Positions 1 to 10,231 are shown, numbered from the stretch's first letter. The stretch: DNA of 64,000 nucleotides from Henricia sp. BOLD:AAB3569 (GCA_037783545.1 JBBELK010001102.1:496001-560000); one strand, 5' to 3'. The notes: generated by a model not told the origin, from the letters alone. A program made the numbers and translations.

Positions 1-641
1 CACGTTAATTACTCACTCAGCGTTGGAAAGCCGTTCGTACTCAACATTTTATTTCTAAAACACTTTTACACACAAGTGCTGGACTTTGTTATATATACAT
101 TAGATATAAGAACGTTGTAACACAATATGCCCATATTGCACAATGAACACACAGGCATTATTTAGACACGCTAATACATCTATCATTGCATTATAAAAAC
201 AAACCCGTGGTTATTTCGATTTACATACACGTATAAGTAACATATATACTCTTTGTTGGAATAACAATTTTTCCAGTCCAAATCTGGCAGTACAGTAGGA
301 ATATTACTCTAGTCTCAATACTTCGTTATAGCAAATTATTAAACGTGACAAATTATTTATAATTTATTTATTTTTATATATCTCATGCGTAGATTACTGT
401 CATCTGATTGGTTAAAAGTGAGGGCACTAAATTAGCTAGACCCGGCCGCGCGTATAGAATCCATAGTTCCGACCTGTCAATCAACCGAACCCGCCGACCA
501 ATCACAACAGAGCTAGCAGACAGCGCCCAAATAGGTCAAAGTGCATTGCCTCACAAACCAACATCACTCGATATTCTGCCCATACGTTGTACGCGGTTTT
601 CCAGCTGCGCGCTTCACGTAAACATTCAGCAGGATGGTATA
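1..641. other. Left-edge non-coding stretch
   Basis: AT-rich sequence up to about 400, then a less AT-rich stretch with CCAAT-type words near 402-412 and 497-505. Bases about 479-545 resemble 44509-44600, which lies inside a large foldback element, so the stretch just upstream of the candidate exon at 642 may be repeat-derived rather than a unique promoter. No gene is recognised. Confidence 0.5.
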
Positions 642-730
642 ATGGCGGAATCTCGACGAAGTCGTTTTGTCGTAGATGATGAAGTCCTCAGGAAAATAAG
701 AGAAGTGGCCTACAGTGAAAACTGTGTCAG
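642..730 (+). CDS. Possible first coding exon, unknown protein
   Basis: From the ATG at 642 there is an open frame of 30 codons (MAESRRSRFVVDD..., ending ...SENCVR) that closes just after a good-looking donor, CAG|GTGAAA at 728/731. The peptide is short, basic and then helical, which is how N termini of Myb/SANT-like DNA-binding proteins associated with PIF/Harbinger elements often begin, but that resemblance is weak and from memory. No following exon was found. Part of the upstream region is repeated at 44509-44600. It could be a real first exon, a transposon relic, or chance. Confidence 0.22.
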
Positions 731-909
731 GTGAAATGTGCTATATACTAAAGTGTCAGGTGATTATGCCATTTGTTTTGCTGTAAATATACAACTTTTC
801 CCGCCGTAGACCAGCTTCCCAAATCGAAACTCGTGGGACCACTGTCATGACTGTGTATCGTTACTTTTAACCAAACCAGATGACAAAAATATACACATTC
901 GGTATATAA

Positions 910-1075
910 TACAAATATTGACTGCTGTTTAGTCGGGTCATGGTTAAGATATTTATAGTCCCTCTGTGATCTCGAAGCCATGACTTAGCCCTTCGGCTTC
1001 CGCCTCGGGGCACAGTCATGGATCATCTTGGGCCTATAATCTTAACCATACCCCTCATTGCAGTCAATATTTGTA
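910..1075. repeat. 166-bp foldback MITE
   Basis: The left arm (910-950, TACAAATATTGACTGC ... ATGGTTAAGAT) is matched by the inverted right arm (1039-1075). Further inverted words, including CCATGACT/AGTCATGG, continue towards the apex, so most of the unit folds on itself. Confidence 0.7.
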
Positions 1076-1507
1076 TGGTATGACTGGACGTCGTGCGGGC
1101 TTAACAATGCTCTCATTATCTGCTATTGATGACCAATTTACACTGACAACACATCACCTTCAGTTTCCTTTTTTTTATGTTGACCTACAACTAATACAAT
1201 ATCCACATTACACCGGAATCAACTTGGACAAGCTCGACTTATTTCAGATTATTTTAGTACAGGGCTTATCGCATCCACACAACACAATACCATAGGGCAT
1301 TCCTCATAGCGAAATTTCCCCCCAATCATTTTTGTCAATTCCAACCGAAATAGAAGCCTACGATTTTCTGATAAGGTAGATTTTGAAAATAAATAAAGAC
1401 AGAAACATGAAAGTATATATTGATAGTTTGTGATATAGGACGGATGCTTGGACGAATTGTAATAGACTGCCGAAGTGAGTACGTAATATTTTGTTAGTTG
1501 CATAGGC

Positions 1508-1597
1508 AATTGGCTCTAAACTAAAATCACTCAACAGTGTCCCTGTGCTTTTGCAATGGTACCTTTTCCGACGGCCATGATAGTTTAGAGCCAATTA
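1508..1597. repeat. Short inverted-repeat element
   Basis: The 16-bp ends AATTGGCTCTAAACTA (1508-1523) and their inverse (1581-1596) flank about 58 bp. The interior resembles 12451-12496 (gtgtccctgtgcttttgcaa inverted), suggesting a dispersed family. Confidence 0.5.
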
Positions 1598-1716
1598 TCA
1601 TGGCAACGCACGTCACATTTCGGCTGTCTATATTGACGAAATGAAGATGTCCCAGGTAAATCTGCCCCCCCGGTAAAACTGTCCCGGGGACAAAATTACC
1701 TAGGTAAAAGTGTCCA

Positions 1717-1717
<1 letters not shown>

Positions 1718-1765
<48 letters not shown>
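1718..1765 (+). repeat. Poly-C tract, 48 bp
   Basis: This is an uninterrupted run of 48 cytosines. It creates a spurious poly-Gly open frame on the minus strand. Such homopolymers are prone to assembly error, so the true length may differ. Confidence 0.95.
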
Positions 1766-1766
<1 letters not shown>

Positions 1767-1922
1767 TTATGCCACGTATAATTTTGTATGTGATTTTGAT
1801 AAATTCAGTCCACAGGAAATAATTTATATTCTTCTCCCCTACGGAATAAAGTATGCCTTTTGTAGCAAAATTATGTCCCATTGGAGTACAGTAGAAATGT
1901 CCATACCCAGCAATGGTTCTTA

Positions 1923-2137
1923 AAACGGGGTTGTAGTTGAGTCCATCACAAGTCTATAACATGTCCAGAGCCGATAAAATCACGAGTCCGTGACAAGTCC
2001 CGTCCCGCACAAGTCCAGTATAACAAGCAAAAGATGAGCACGCACAAAAAAATGCCTTTGTTGGAGTTCATTTGAATAGCTTGTGACTTGAATTAAGACC
2101 CAGGGACTGGTGGTGGACTAGACTACAACCCCGTCTT
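1923..2137. repeat. 215-bp inverted-repeat MITE
   Basis: The left end AAACGGGGTTGTAGTTGAGT and the inverted right end at 2115-2137 pair with few mismatches. The interior holds several degenerate acaagtcc/acatgtcc words. Confidence 0.65.
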
Positions 2138-2471
2138 GAAAACAAAATATGTCCTGAAACTGAACATGCCCATAACACACATGTATTGCATTCAATGCAT
2201 CCATGCATACAATTACTTACGGTTGCCCTATACGTGAACTGAATTCTCGCATACTACAGTTTGTATCATATCCCAACCCAAAACGATACTTTAAAATTAA
2301 ACAGTCAAAATGACTTATTCCAGCGGTGACTGGACACTGTAATTAGCGGACATTTTATCATAACATTGTGCATTGTCACACCTGAGCTCCACACACAACA
2401 CTATTAAAGACTCCAAATATAAGTTTCACAAACGGTCTGCACTGTCACGTGACCTTAATGCCCCAAGCAAC

Positions 2472-2715
2472 CAGGGGCCAATTTCATAAAGCAATTAAGC
2501 AAAACAATTTGCTTAATCAAAAATTTGTTGGCTTTATAAAAATGGGTTAATAATCAAAATGTTACGTCAACTTGTGTTTTAGAAAGAATAGCAGATATTC
2601 TTGTGAAAAACACAAGTTGACATGCAATTACGACTATTGACTCAATTTTATAAAGCAAACAAATTTTTGATTAAGCAAATTTTTTTGCTTAATTGCTTTA
2701 TGAAATTGGCCCCTG
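2472..2715. repeat. Family G MITE, copy 1
   Basis: The ends CAGGGGCCAATTTCATAAAG and the inverse are near perfect. The element folds along much of its 244 bp and matches copies at 36983-37229 and 14756-15049. The CAGGGGC terminus is typical of hAT-derived MITEs, but no clear 8-bp target duplication is visible. It lies downstream of the SYT17 stop codon. Confidence 0.75.
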
Positions 2716-3286
2716 TTCGCTTTGTATATAGACCGTATGCGTATGGCGTCATCTTAAAGGGAATGTCTAAGTCACATTTTGTTGTTCTGGTGTTGGGAAA
2801 TTTGAATGACAAAAACTACCCTCTAAGATGACTGCTACACATAAGATTTATACTGAATTTATAGAGCTTCTAGGTCTAGCCTACTTCTTAAGCAGTCGTT
2901 GCATTGAGCAGAATTTAAATATTAGTTGCATTGGTTGTACAAAGGACTGTCCATGGAAAATACCATTACGTCGATGTTTGAAACCGAGTGGAGACGTCAC
3001 TAGACAAAAAGCGACGGCTGGAAATCGAGTCTAGACTTGGTAACGACTTCCCAGTCTAAATATAGACTGATCCAAATTACGTTTATGCCCCGCCTAGCAG
3101 GTTGTACTGCATGACCAATCATTGTGAAGGGAATGATAATCACGTAATTTTAGTGACCCATGTGACCTTCCCGATTGTGCGCATTTTAATACGGGCGGGG
3201 CTTACTGAATCGGGCCATTGTCCCTTTATACCGGAGCTTAACTCACCTCAAGCACCCCCAACCCCCCGTAAGCTAATTGACTATGG

Positions 3287-3292
3287 TTTAAT
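3287..3292 (-). promoter_or_regulatory. Possible poly(A) signal for SYT17
   Basis: ATTAAA on the minus strand lies 42 bp beyond the SYT17 stop codon. It is a common variant poly(A) hexamer. A second ATTAAA is at 3185-3190. No transcript evidence is available, so which one is used, if either, is unknown. Confidence 0.25.
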
Positions 3293-3333
3293 GTTGAATC
3301 AAACTCCGAAAAATTGTAGGTTGTTGCTCTTCA

Positions 3334-3464
3334 TCAAGACACGCCCATTGATGACGAAGGGAGTACTGCACTGCACTCCTCGCGCGTGCGCAGTGTGTGC
3401 CACTGGGCGACTGGGGAGCGGTGCGCGTGCACCATGCGTTGCCAATGGGTGATTTCACTTGGTC
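3334..3464 (-). CDS. SYT17: SYT17 last coding exon (C-terminal tail and stop)
   Basis: On the minus strand an acceptor with a pyrimidine tract (TTTTTTCTTTGCAG) ends at 3465, and the exon opens with GA, completing a glycine codon begun by the G at 6404. The 42 following residues, GPSEITHWQRMVHAHRSPV then AQWHTLRTREEC..., end in TGA at 3336-3334. They align closely with the human SYT17 C terminus as I know it (GPSETNHWRRML..., EQWHSLRSRAEC...). The exon encodes the last helix and strand of the C2B domain, with the WHTL motif found near the C terminus of many synaptotagmins. It was found by searching for this motif and is only 131 bp of coding sequence. It follows a 2.94-kb intron filled with repeats. 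Confidence 0.93.
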
Positions 3465-3546
3465 CTGCAAAGAAAAAAAAGAAAAAACAAATCATAATCT
3501 CTTATACCTATTAAACTAAACGGTTGAAGTATGTGTGATCGGCTGT

Positions 3547-3935
3547 TTAAAGGAGCGTGTCCAGATTACATTGGTGAGCTCCCCCCCGCCCCCCCCCCCC
3601 CCCCCCATTTGCCCCATTGGTGTTGAGATTTTGATACCATATCGTTTGTCATATTTTCTCATACCATTCTGGAATTTCGGGCTCTCAATCCGTATATTGT
3701 TTCAAAAATATCGTCAAAAAAACACCGATGTTTTGTAATAAAACTAATGTATCCGTTCCGTAAAGCAGTGCAGTGATATTATCATAACAACCTTTTTTGC
3801 TTCCACATCCAAATTGGAGATTGCAAATTTCCTGTTTTCTTCCCATGGATAGTATTTTGGGGAGGTATTTTATATTATTGTTAGGTTAGAACGAAATCCA
3901 TTTTCTGAAAAAAATCTGAACAAGCTCATTTAACA
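3547..3935 (+). repeat. Family O element, copy 1 (in SYT17 intron)
   Basis: It starts TTAAAGGAGCGTGTCCAGA and is related to 48225-48590, 61600-61980 and 26738-27102. Shared internal words include ttgagattttgataccatat, aaagcagtgcagtgat and ttcttcccatggatagtatt. It contains an interrupted C tract at 3581-3606. The right terminus is not seen. Confidence 0.7.
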
Positions 3936-3960
3936 CTGTATTTAGCGACTTTAAAGTATG

Positions 3961-4108
3961 AACCGTATCGAATAGCCGCCATCTTGTATAGAGAGCAGTT
4001 TCTTTGTTCGGTGAGGATACGCGCATGGTTGCACTTTTGTGCTTACATCGTTGACCAATTGAAATGTCAAAAGCTGCCCTACAAGATGGCAGCTATTCGA
4101 TACGGTCT
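3961..4108. repeat. Family I MITE, copy 1
   Basis: The ends ACCGTATCGAATAGCCGCCA and their inverse (4081-4108) flank about 90 bp. A second copy is at 44627-44776. It lies within the last SYT17 intron. Confidence 0.8.
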
Positions 4109-4716
4109 ATAGCTCGCACGGTTCTCCATTAATATCACTTTTTGTGAAAGGCTACAAATCTTTCACGTCAGAGATATAAACATACCGAACTCGTGTGGTT
4201 TAAGGCCCTTTTTCGTCCGTTATAAATTTGAAATCGAACCCATTTCTTCATTAGCGAAAAACCTCCATCTCGTGCCTTGTGTTGTAGTCTGCGTGGGATA
4301 TTTATGCGCGCACAGCTTATTTGCACGCGGCTAATTAATTCCCAAGCTGCTAGACAGAAAATGCCGTCGTAATTTATCTGTAGGAATCTAAAGCGACGTA
4401 GGCAAGATTAAAATGAAGCGACTGAGCAGCAAAGATGGCGGTGTGGGGGCTGATTAGCGGCGCTGGCACAGTTGGGGAATTCTCCGTCTGTATAACTAGG
4501 AATCCAATCAGGGTTGAACTCGCAACACCAGAGTGATTACAAATTGGTCTCGTGCGTCACGCCACGAAAGTCCGCTCTAAATGAGTTTAGCGTTCCCCTT
4601 GTAACTGAAACAGTCGCGGCTTCTTTGCGCGAAAAGGCCTTCTCTCGCTATTAGTTCATGTCCAACCATAGCTATTTTGTATTTAGACAGGTGTATGTAG
4701 CTCTGATACAGGGTGT

Positions 4717-4739
4717 CCCCCCCCCCCCCCCCCCCCCCC
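4717..4739 (+). repeat. Poly-C tract, 23 bp
   Basis: Uninterrupted run of 23 C, followed by T and more C. It makes a spurious poly-Pro reading frame. Confidence 0.95.
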
Positions 4740-4885
4740 TCCCCCATCCCCGAAATGTCCGGATCAAACTAGGTAACCTTTCCCCGGATCCTCATAGGAA
4801 ATCGTCTTATTATATGCATGAAAAACGGTCCTTATCATAGGCGTAGCAAGCTCTTAAAAAGTATGGGAGGGGGGTTGGGGTGCAC

Positions 4886-4949
4886 AGCGGGTCGCTCAGC
4901 GGGGAGGGGGCATTTTGAGCGGGTCGCTCAGCGGGGAGGGGGCTTTTTG
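4886..4949 (+). repeat. Tandem duplication, 32-bp unit x2
   Basis: Two almost identical 32-bp units beginning AGCGGGTCGCTCAGCGGGGA are followed by a partial third (AGCGGGTTAGCG). The unit is G-rich and stands out from the AT-rich intron. Confidence 0.85.
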
Positions 4950-5555
4950 AGCGGGTTAGCGCCCTCACGCAACTGCTTGAATGGACATACATGTAATATA
5001 ATGTAATAGCATTGCCATTGCCGTGGCGTTTCAACGGTGTTATATTAGTTTCATTAACTTTCTTATTTTTGCTGACATACCATGATTTTGCCGACAAAAT
5101 ATGAATTACAGCATAGGGCCTATATGTTTTTCCTCATTTTTCGTTGCGTTTACGTAGCCAGGTTGAAAAAGGTGTGAATTATACGAATGTCTCCGAACTT
5201 TTTGTGCATTTCAAAGCTTTGGATTAAAAGTAAAATTAGTATCAAAGTTGTGTTGTGCTGGGTAGTTTTTTTCCGCTTTCGGAAATAGACGCCTTTTAGC
5301 TAACACACTGTAGTTTTGAAGTTGCGAAACCACGGAAATGCCATTGACGGTTACGAATAGCTAAACGTATGCGTACGCGTATCCGTCGGCTTGCGAAACC
5401 TGACCCTAATATGAGTATACTTGCGTGATAGATGTGTGCGTTACAGACGACATGGGGATGTAATCAGTAAATAATGAAAATTAGGGGGAAACAGGAATCG
5501 GGCCATGCATAAAGGAAACCCGTACTTAAATGCAAAAGAGGAAATCAGCTATAAG

Positions 5556-6259
5556 GGTTGGTGCACACTGAGCCTTTTCGTTTGTAAATTTGACGCGCGT
5601 CGCTATCAGAAACAGCGGTGTGTATAATAGGGAATTTTGAGGAAAACGACGCACTGAAAACCACAGACTCGGAATTACAAAAACACTTTCCACCCAAGTT
5701 TATTCTTGGGTTTCACTTTCTTGACAACCGGTTGCTACCAGCAAATACTGTGTCCATACTATGGCACGCCAAAGCGAAAATAATTCAACACTGATAATTT
5801 AATGTTGACGCATATTTTCGCAAATGTTGCGCAAGAAAAAAAGTTTGCATGACTTTTAAACATTGATAGACTGTTTGAAATTGGCATACCGTGCTTTTGT
5901 TGGCAAGTTTTAAAAATATTGAGACTTGTTTTTTAGGGTTGATGGCAAAATTAAGTGTTGAATTATTTTCGCTTTGGCGTGCCATACGCCTGACGTCAAC
6001 AACTCATATCCGCCATTACTGTGCGCAACATTTGCGAACTTATGCGTCAACATTAAATTATCAGTGTTGAATTATTTGCGCTTTGGCGTGCCATAGTATG
6101 GACACAGTAATGGCGGATAGCAACCGGTTGTCAAGAAAGTGAAACCCAAGAATTCTGTGGTTTTCAGTGCGTCGTTTCACTCAACTCCCTCCGCACTGCT
6201 TTTTCTCAAAGCGATGCGCGTTGCATTTACGCTCAAACAGGGCTCAGTGTGAATCCACC
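5556..6259. mobile_element. Foldback MITE split by a second MITE
   Basis: The left arm (about 5556-5690, GGTGCACACTGAGCC ... ACTGAAAACCACAGA) has its inverse at about 6154-6259 (TCTGTGGTTTTCAGTGCGTC ... GGCTCAGTGTGAATCC). The 453-bp family F element 5701-6153 sits at its apex, so the outer element inserted first. It lies in the SYT17 intron, 145 bp from the 6404 exon end. Confidence 0.75.
5701..6153. mobile_element. Family F foldback MITE, copy 1
   Basis: The ends TATTCTTGGGTTTCACTTTC and the inverse enclose long, nearly self-complementary arms containing ACTGTGTCCATACTATGGCA and GGCACGCCAAAGCG. Related copies lie at 7480-7943 and 25114-25668. In copies 2 and 3 the ends abut TA on both sides, suggesting a TA target. 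Confidence 0.85.
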
Positions 6260-6403
6260 TAAGAGGAAGACCGAAGACTACACCATAGGCATGATTTCAT
6301 GAAAATCACTTGATAGAAAATGTTCTCGTGAACGCAATATGTGCTTGTACCATTGCTAATGCCTTTGGCGCTGATAAAATCGCAGCCTTTGACTTCTAAT
6401 TAC

Positions 6404-6628
6404 CTGAAGGGTACTTTCCCAGGATAATTTGACCAATGAAGTTATCCCTGCTCTTGGAGTTATAGTCCCAAACGGACACCATTAAGCACGCCTCATCGAG
6501 CGCGCTGGGTGACACGTGGAGGCTGAACGTCTCGTTAAACACTGGGTCTATCGTGTTCTTCTTGGTCGAAGTTTTCTTGGTCTTAACGACCTTGTTGTCC
6601 AGTATGAGTTGTAACTTCACAAATGGAT
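6404..6628 (-). CDS. SYT17: SYT17 exon: C2B domain, second part
   Basis: The acceptor TTCTTTCCAACAG ends at 6629 on the minus strand. The exon opens AT, completing a GAT (Asp) codon begun by the final G of the upstream exon. It reads DPFVKLQLILDNK VVKTKKTS then TKKNTIDPVFNETFSLHV and ends ...GKYPS plus one base, with donor GTAATT at 6403-6398. This is the body of a synaptotagmin C2B domain: the polybasic KVVKTKKTS strand, the DPVFNETF motif, and the calcium loop 3 region VWDYNSKSRDNFIG. In loop 3 the first Asp of DxD is present (WD), the second is Asn (YN), and the last ligand position reads Asn next to Asp. The residue order matches human SYT17 (VKTKKTS, TIDPFYNESFSF, NDFIGRIVIGQYSSG). The apparent ATG-like start seen here is a GTG valine codon, not a start. 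Confidence 0.96.
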
Positions 6629-7479
6629 CTGTTGGAAAGAACAGGCCGGAACTTTGACATTCAGCAAAAGAAAGACAAAAACTTTCAAAAATTCAGAATC
6701 AACTTTTCGTGCTAGTTTCATAGATACTCTTCACATAATAAGGGAAATTGCTTCGTTTGACGAAAATTTAATGAGGGTTCGACGAAAACTTGAAAATGGT
6801 GTGTACGCACTGCTCTTTGTTCGACAAAAATTTAAGTCGTTTCGTTAGATAAAAGGGCAAAAGAGGTTTTTTTTCAAAGAAAAGGCTCATGCTTAATTTT
6901 AGGAAGCAATGCGAACGCTGGCTTCGTTCGAACACGCGAACATTACAACGTGTGCAACGTTCGCCAACAACAGGTACCACGGCTTTCCATAGTCGCGTGC
7001 AAAAAAGCACTGTATAACCAGCGGAGAACGTTGGCCACGTTTGCGTAAGTGGAACGCAACCCTGATGTGAACGATAGGCCAAGATACTTAGTTCAAACTT
7101 CGTTGTGGTGCAACTATTTGACATACACTTGATTAACTAACAAATATATCAATCTTCGTCAAACGAAGCGATTTTTTCAACATGAACACTGTCTTTAGAC
7201 AAGACACAGTGACGTATGATTAAAATACGGCAATGCAACGGAAAATATGACGTTGTGTTCCATCTCTGTGTGAATGAACCTGCAAACGTCTCTGTATTGT
7301 ATTATCTAGTAATTTACTGTAATTTACACAGTAATTTCTAAAGGGGTAGACTAAGGATAGGCCCCCTATTTTTAATTTTGAAGGATTTTTGATATTATAT
7401 AGATATATCCCTCTAAATGCACTTAATTAAGCCTTATTCGTACTTTATTAACACATATGGGAGTTTTGGGGCGTAATCT
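6629..7479. other. SYT17 intron interior
   Basis: Repeated cgtttgacgaaaatttaatga-like words occur at 6757-6845 and 7155-7175. There is no recognisable gene and no clear element boundary. Confidence 0.4.
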
Positions 7480-7943
7480 TATTCTTGGGTTTCACTTGGC
7501 TTGACAACGGTTGCTATCCGCCATTACTGTGTCCATACTATGGCACGCCAAAGCGAAAAATAATTCTACACTGATAATTTAACGTTGACGCATATTTTCG
7601 CAAATGTTGCGCAAAAAAAGGTTAGCATGACTTTTAAATGTTGATAGACTGTTTGAAACTGGCATACCGTGCTTTTGTTGGCAAGTTTTTAAGAATGTTC
7701 AGACTTGTTTTTCATAGGGTTGATTTTTAAAAACTTGCCAGCAAAAGCACGGTATGCCAGTTTCAAACAGTCTATCAACATTTAAAAGTCATGCCAACTT
7801 TTTTTTCTTGCCCAACATTTGCGAAAGTATGCGTCAACATTAAATTGTCAGTGTTGAATTATTTTTCACTTTGGTGTGCCATAGTCTGGACACAGTAATG
7901 GCGGATAGCAACCGGTTGTCAAGCCAAGTGAAACCCAAGAATA
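7480..7943. mobile_element. Family F foldback MITE, copy 2
   Basis: The TATTCTTGGGTTTCAC end at 7480 and its inverse ending at 7943 enclose arms of about 200 bp that pair almost throughout. The apex is near 7715-7730, with AAAACTTGCCAGCAAAAGCA opposite its inverse. Confidence 0.9.
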
Positions 7944-8910
7944 GGAAATACGAAACTCGGCCGAACCTATTAGACTACATTATTTTTGTCTACCCCCGAC
8001 CTAGTTATACGCTGTAGAGCTATGCAAGACCAAAATATAGCTCAGGGCTTGAAATAAATTCCAAACACAGTTGGCATTTACGTTAGTTTTGAAGTAATGT
8101 CTCGAGTTTTTTTAAGACATCCATCATCCTACAAGCCCGTTTTGTCTTCTCAAATTACTTGCAATCTGCAGTTCTTTACGCGCATGCAGAGGCGTTTATA
8201 TCCGTCCACAAAACCCTCTTTTGGAATAACATCGTAAAACCCCACTGGCGTGTATATGTGTCATACTTCTTCACCCTAATCCCTCGGAAGCCGGAATAAT
8301 GGATACGAGTAAATATTTAATGGTGGCTGTAATTTGCCAGCACGAAAAGCTAAATCGGGAACGAAAGATGGGCATTTGACGAGATGATGTACAACCTTAT
8401 GCCCGAATTATGACCGCATTACGACGCCGAGTGCATCGGTTTATATGCGACGTGTGTAATTGGCCGGGTGAGATTTCGTGCCGTTCTCCCCTTTTGGGAA
8501 AAACTGTTTATTTAAAGCATTCGTGACGGAAACTTAATGATTGATTCCACATCGCGTGACTTAAAGTACGACCGCGAGGAAAATTGGCTTTTTAAATTAT
8601 AAATAGGAGTGTTGTTTGACACTATTTTGCAGGGAAAGTGCTGCGTTCACAAACGACCGACCTAATTCCCAATCACATTAAGTATTTTGCATTTTGATTT
8701 AGATCTTTATGAAAGATAACTTTATGACAGACGCACACCGAAACGTTTAAAATTTTGTAAAACCGAGCAAGGATACAAATGCTACACTATATTTTTACGG
8801 CATTTCAATGTATTTTTATAGAAATATGGCGTTGTAATTAAGTTATAGCACTTATACAGTAGTATTGTCTTTTGGTAAAATAACTTTATTTTAACTATTT
8901 TGTTCATACC
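7944..8910. other. Single-copy-looking intron segment
   Basis: No inverted ends or matches to the other repeats in the window were seen. The stretch 8150-8640 has higher GC and several homeodomain-like words (TAATTGG at 8459, TGATTGAT near 8538). It is a candidate for conserved non-coding sequence, but this is inference only. Confidence 0.35.
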
Positions 8911-9335
8911 CAGCACAATATGTGATGTATAGGGACTCCCATCCCCTATAACTCAACACATTCTGCCCTTTTGTTAACGCTCCAATTCCCCCTAAAACTG
9001 AAATGAATTCCTTTAAAATCCCTTGGATGTTTGAGACATAGTTTTGAACAATGAAAAGGGGTACATTCACTGCAAAAATTGTGGTGTTAAATTAACACCA
9101 GTGGTGTAGTCTTATATAGATACCGAGCCTGGTGTTGAAATTTAACACCGTATGTGTTATAGTTTTAAATCCACACTTGGAATAAATGCCTATTTTTAAC
9201 ACCCTAAGTGTTAAAACTAATACTTGTGGTGTTAAAACTTAACACCAGGCTTGGTATCTTATAACACAACACCACTGGTGTTAATTTAACACCATATTTA
9301 TTGCAGTGTTTTGTTGAATATTGTGCTTCATGTGA
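8911..9335 (-). mobile_element. Family N MITE, copy 1, split by family D
   Basis: It begins CAGCACAATATGTGATG and continues as an inverted relative of 9352-9537. The terminal part resumes after 9308 (ATATTGTGCTTCATGTG), so the family D element 9068-9308 inserted near its end. Confidence 0.6.
9068..9308. mobile_element. Family D MITE, copy 1
   Basis: The terminal inverted repeats CACTGCAAAAATTGTGGTGT / ACACCATATTTATTGCAGTG enclose many GGTGTTAA/TTAACACC words, giving a repeatedly self-complementary 241-bp unit. Other copies: 35718-35948 (complete) and 21259-21455 (right end missing). Confidence 0.85.
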
Positions 9336-9351
9336 TTACATATGCAGCACT

Positions 9352-9537
9352 AGCACGATATGTGGCAGAGGGTATCTCCCCTACCATTGTCCACCATTGT
9401 GTCCCAAACATCCAAGGAATTTCTAAGGAATTCCATTCAGTTTTTAGGGGGGTGGGGGGTGGGGTGATGCGTTAACAAAAGGAAGAGTGTGTTGAGGTAG
9501 GGGCGTTAGGGGGAGTGTCGTGCCACATGTCGTGCTA
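9352..9537 (+). mobile_element. Family N MITE, copy 2
   Basis: The ends AGCACGATATGTGGCA and TGCCACATGTCGTGCT are inverted. The interior has AAGGAATTTCTAAGGAATTC and G-rich runs. Two family N copies lie side by side here in opposite orientation. Confidence 0.75.
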
Positions 9538-10110
9538 GGTATATGTGATTATGTTCAATAAGCATCTAAAGACGATACATGTAAAACAATAGGCCCAAGG
9601 AAAGGTATTTTTACTAGTGTTCAACTGCATAATGGCTACATTCCACTAGCAAAGATCAGTGCGCGAAGCTCATTAATATTTGTGTGCCTTCAAATGTTTC
9701 TTTAAATAAGAGTTGAGAGCTGAACGACTGTGATCTAGTGTAGAACTTGCCCGTCATGATGTGGCCCATTTTTTCTTTCCACTGTAAGACTAGTTTTAAC
9801 AATATAGCTGATAAAATTGGCCCAATTTTGCTCAGCAGCGTATGGGACTTTCTTCGACATGGACGCTGGTCTGTTTGGCAATTGTCATTCTTGCAGGGGT
9901 GATTTTATTTTAGGTGGAAATTGGTTAATAAAAGTGGCGGACTCGCCCCATCAAATTGTACAGAATTGTACAGATTGTAAAGACTCTATATGGAGTGTTT
10001 TACTTTTTGTCCCCGGACGTTGTGATCATTCTAAGTATTTTAAAATGATTTTTAAATATTGGGCATTTAGCTTTTTCTTATATTAGTGAGGTGCACCCTA
10101 ATACACGTAC

Positions 10111-10231
10111 CAGATCCACCATGAATGTCGGTCTGTAGTAATTGTTTGGCTTTGATGACGTCAACATTCAGCCGTCCGGCACTCGGCAGGTAGTTCAGTG
10201 ACATCAGGAGTTCTCCCCGGCCCGGATTGTT
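10111..10231 (-). CDS. SYT17: SYT17 exon: start of C2B domain
   Basis: On the minus strand the acceptor CTGTGTACAG ends at 10232. The exon reads NNPGRGELLMSLNYLPSAGR then LNVDVIKAKQLLQTDIHGGS plus one base, with donor GTACGT at 10110-10105. This matches human SYT17 (ELLLSLNYLPSAGRLNVDVI, AKQLLQTDV...). GELLMSLNYLPSAGRL is the hallmark first strand of a C2B domain. The Asp in QTD is the first calcium-loop-1 ligand position, and the loop is one or two residues longer than in human (IHGGSGDPF against VSQGSDPF). The exon is 121 bp, entered in phase 0 and left after the first base of a codon, agreeing with both neighbours. Confidence 0.96.

Larger units (their letters stand above)
4109..5555. other. 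SYT17 intron interior, no gene seen
   Basis: Intronic sequence between family I and the nested foldback. It contains a poly-C run (4717-4739) and a duplicated 32-bp unit (4886-4949), listed separately. No exon of SYT17 belongs here, because the exons at 6404 and 3464 join in phase. Confidence 0.5.

Noticed and set aside
1696..1881. Poly-Gly/poly-Pro small proteins at 1696, 3535 and 4658
   Set aside because: They are produced by translating C homopolymers.
3288..3470. 60-codon minus-strand frame over the SYT17 last exon
   Set aside because: It is in a different register from the one that continues the C2B domain and ends in TGA at 3334. It is a shadow of the real exon.
6396..6620. Separate small C2 protein starting at 6620
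   Set aside because: The start is a GTG valine within the SYT17 C2B exon, preceded by an acceptor at 6629. The end runs past the donor at 6403.
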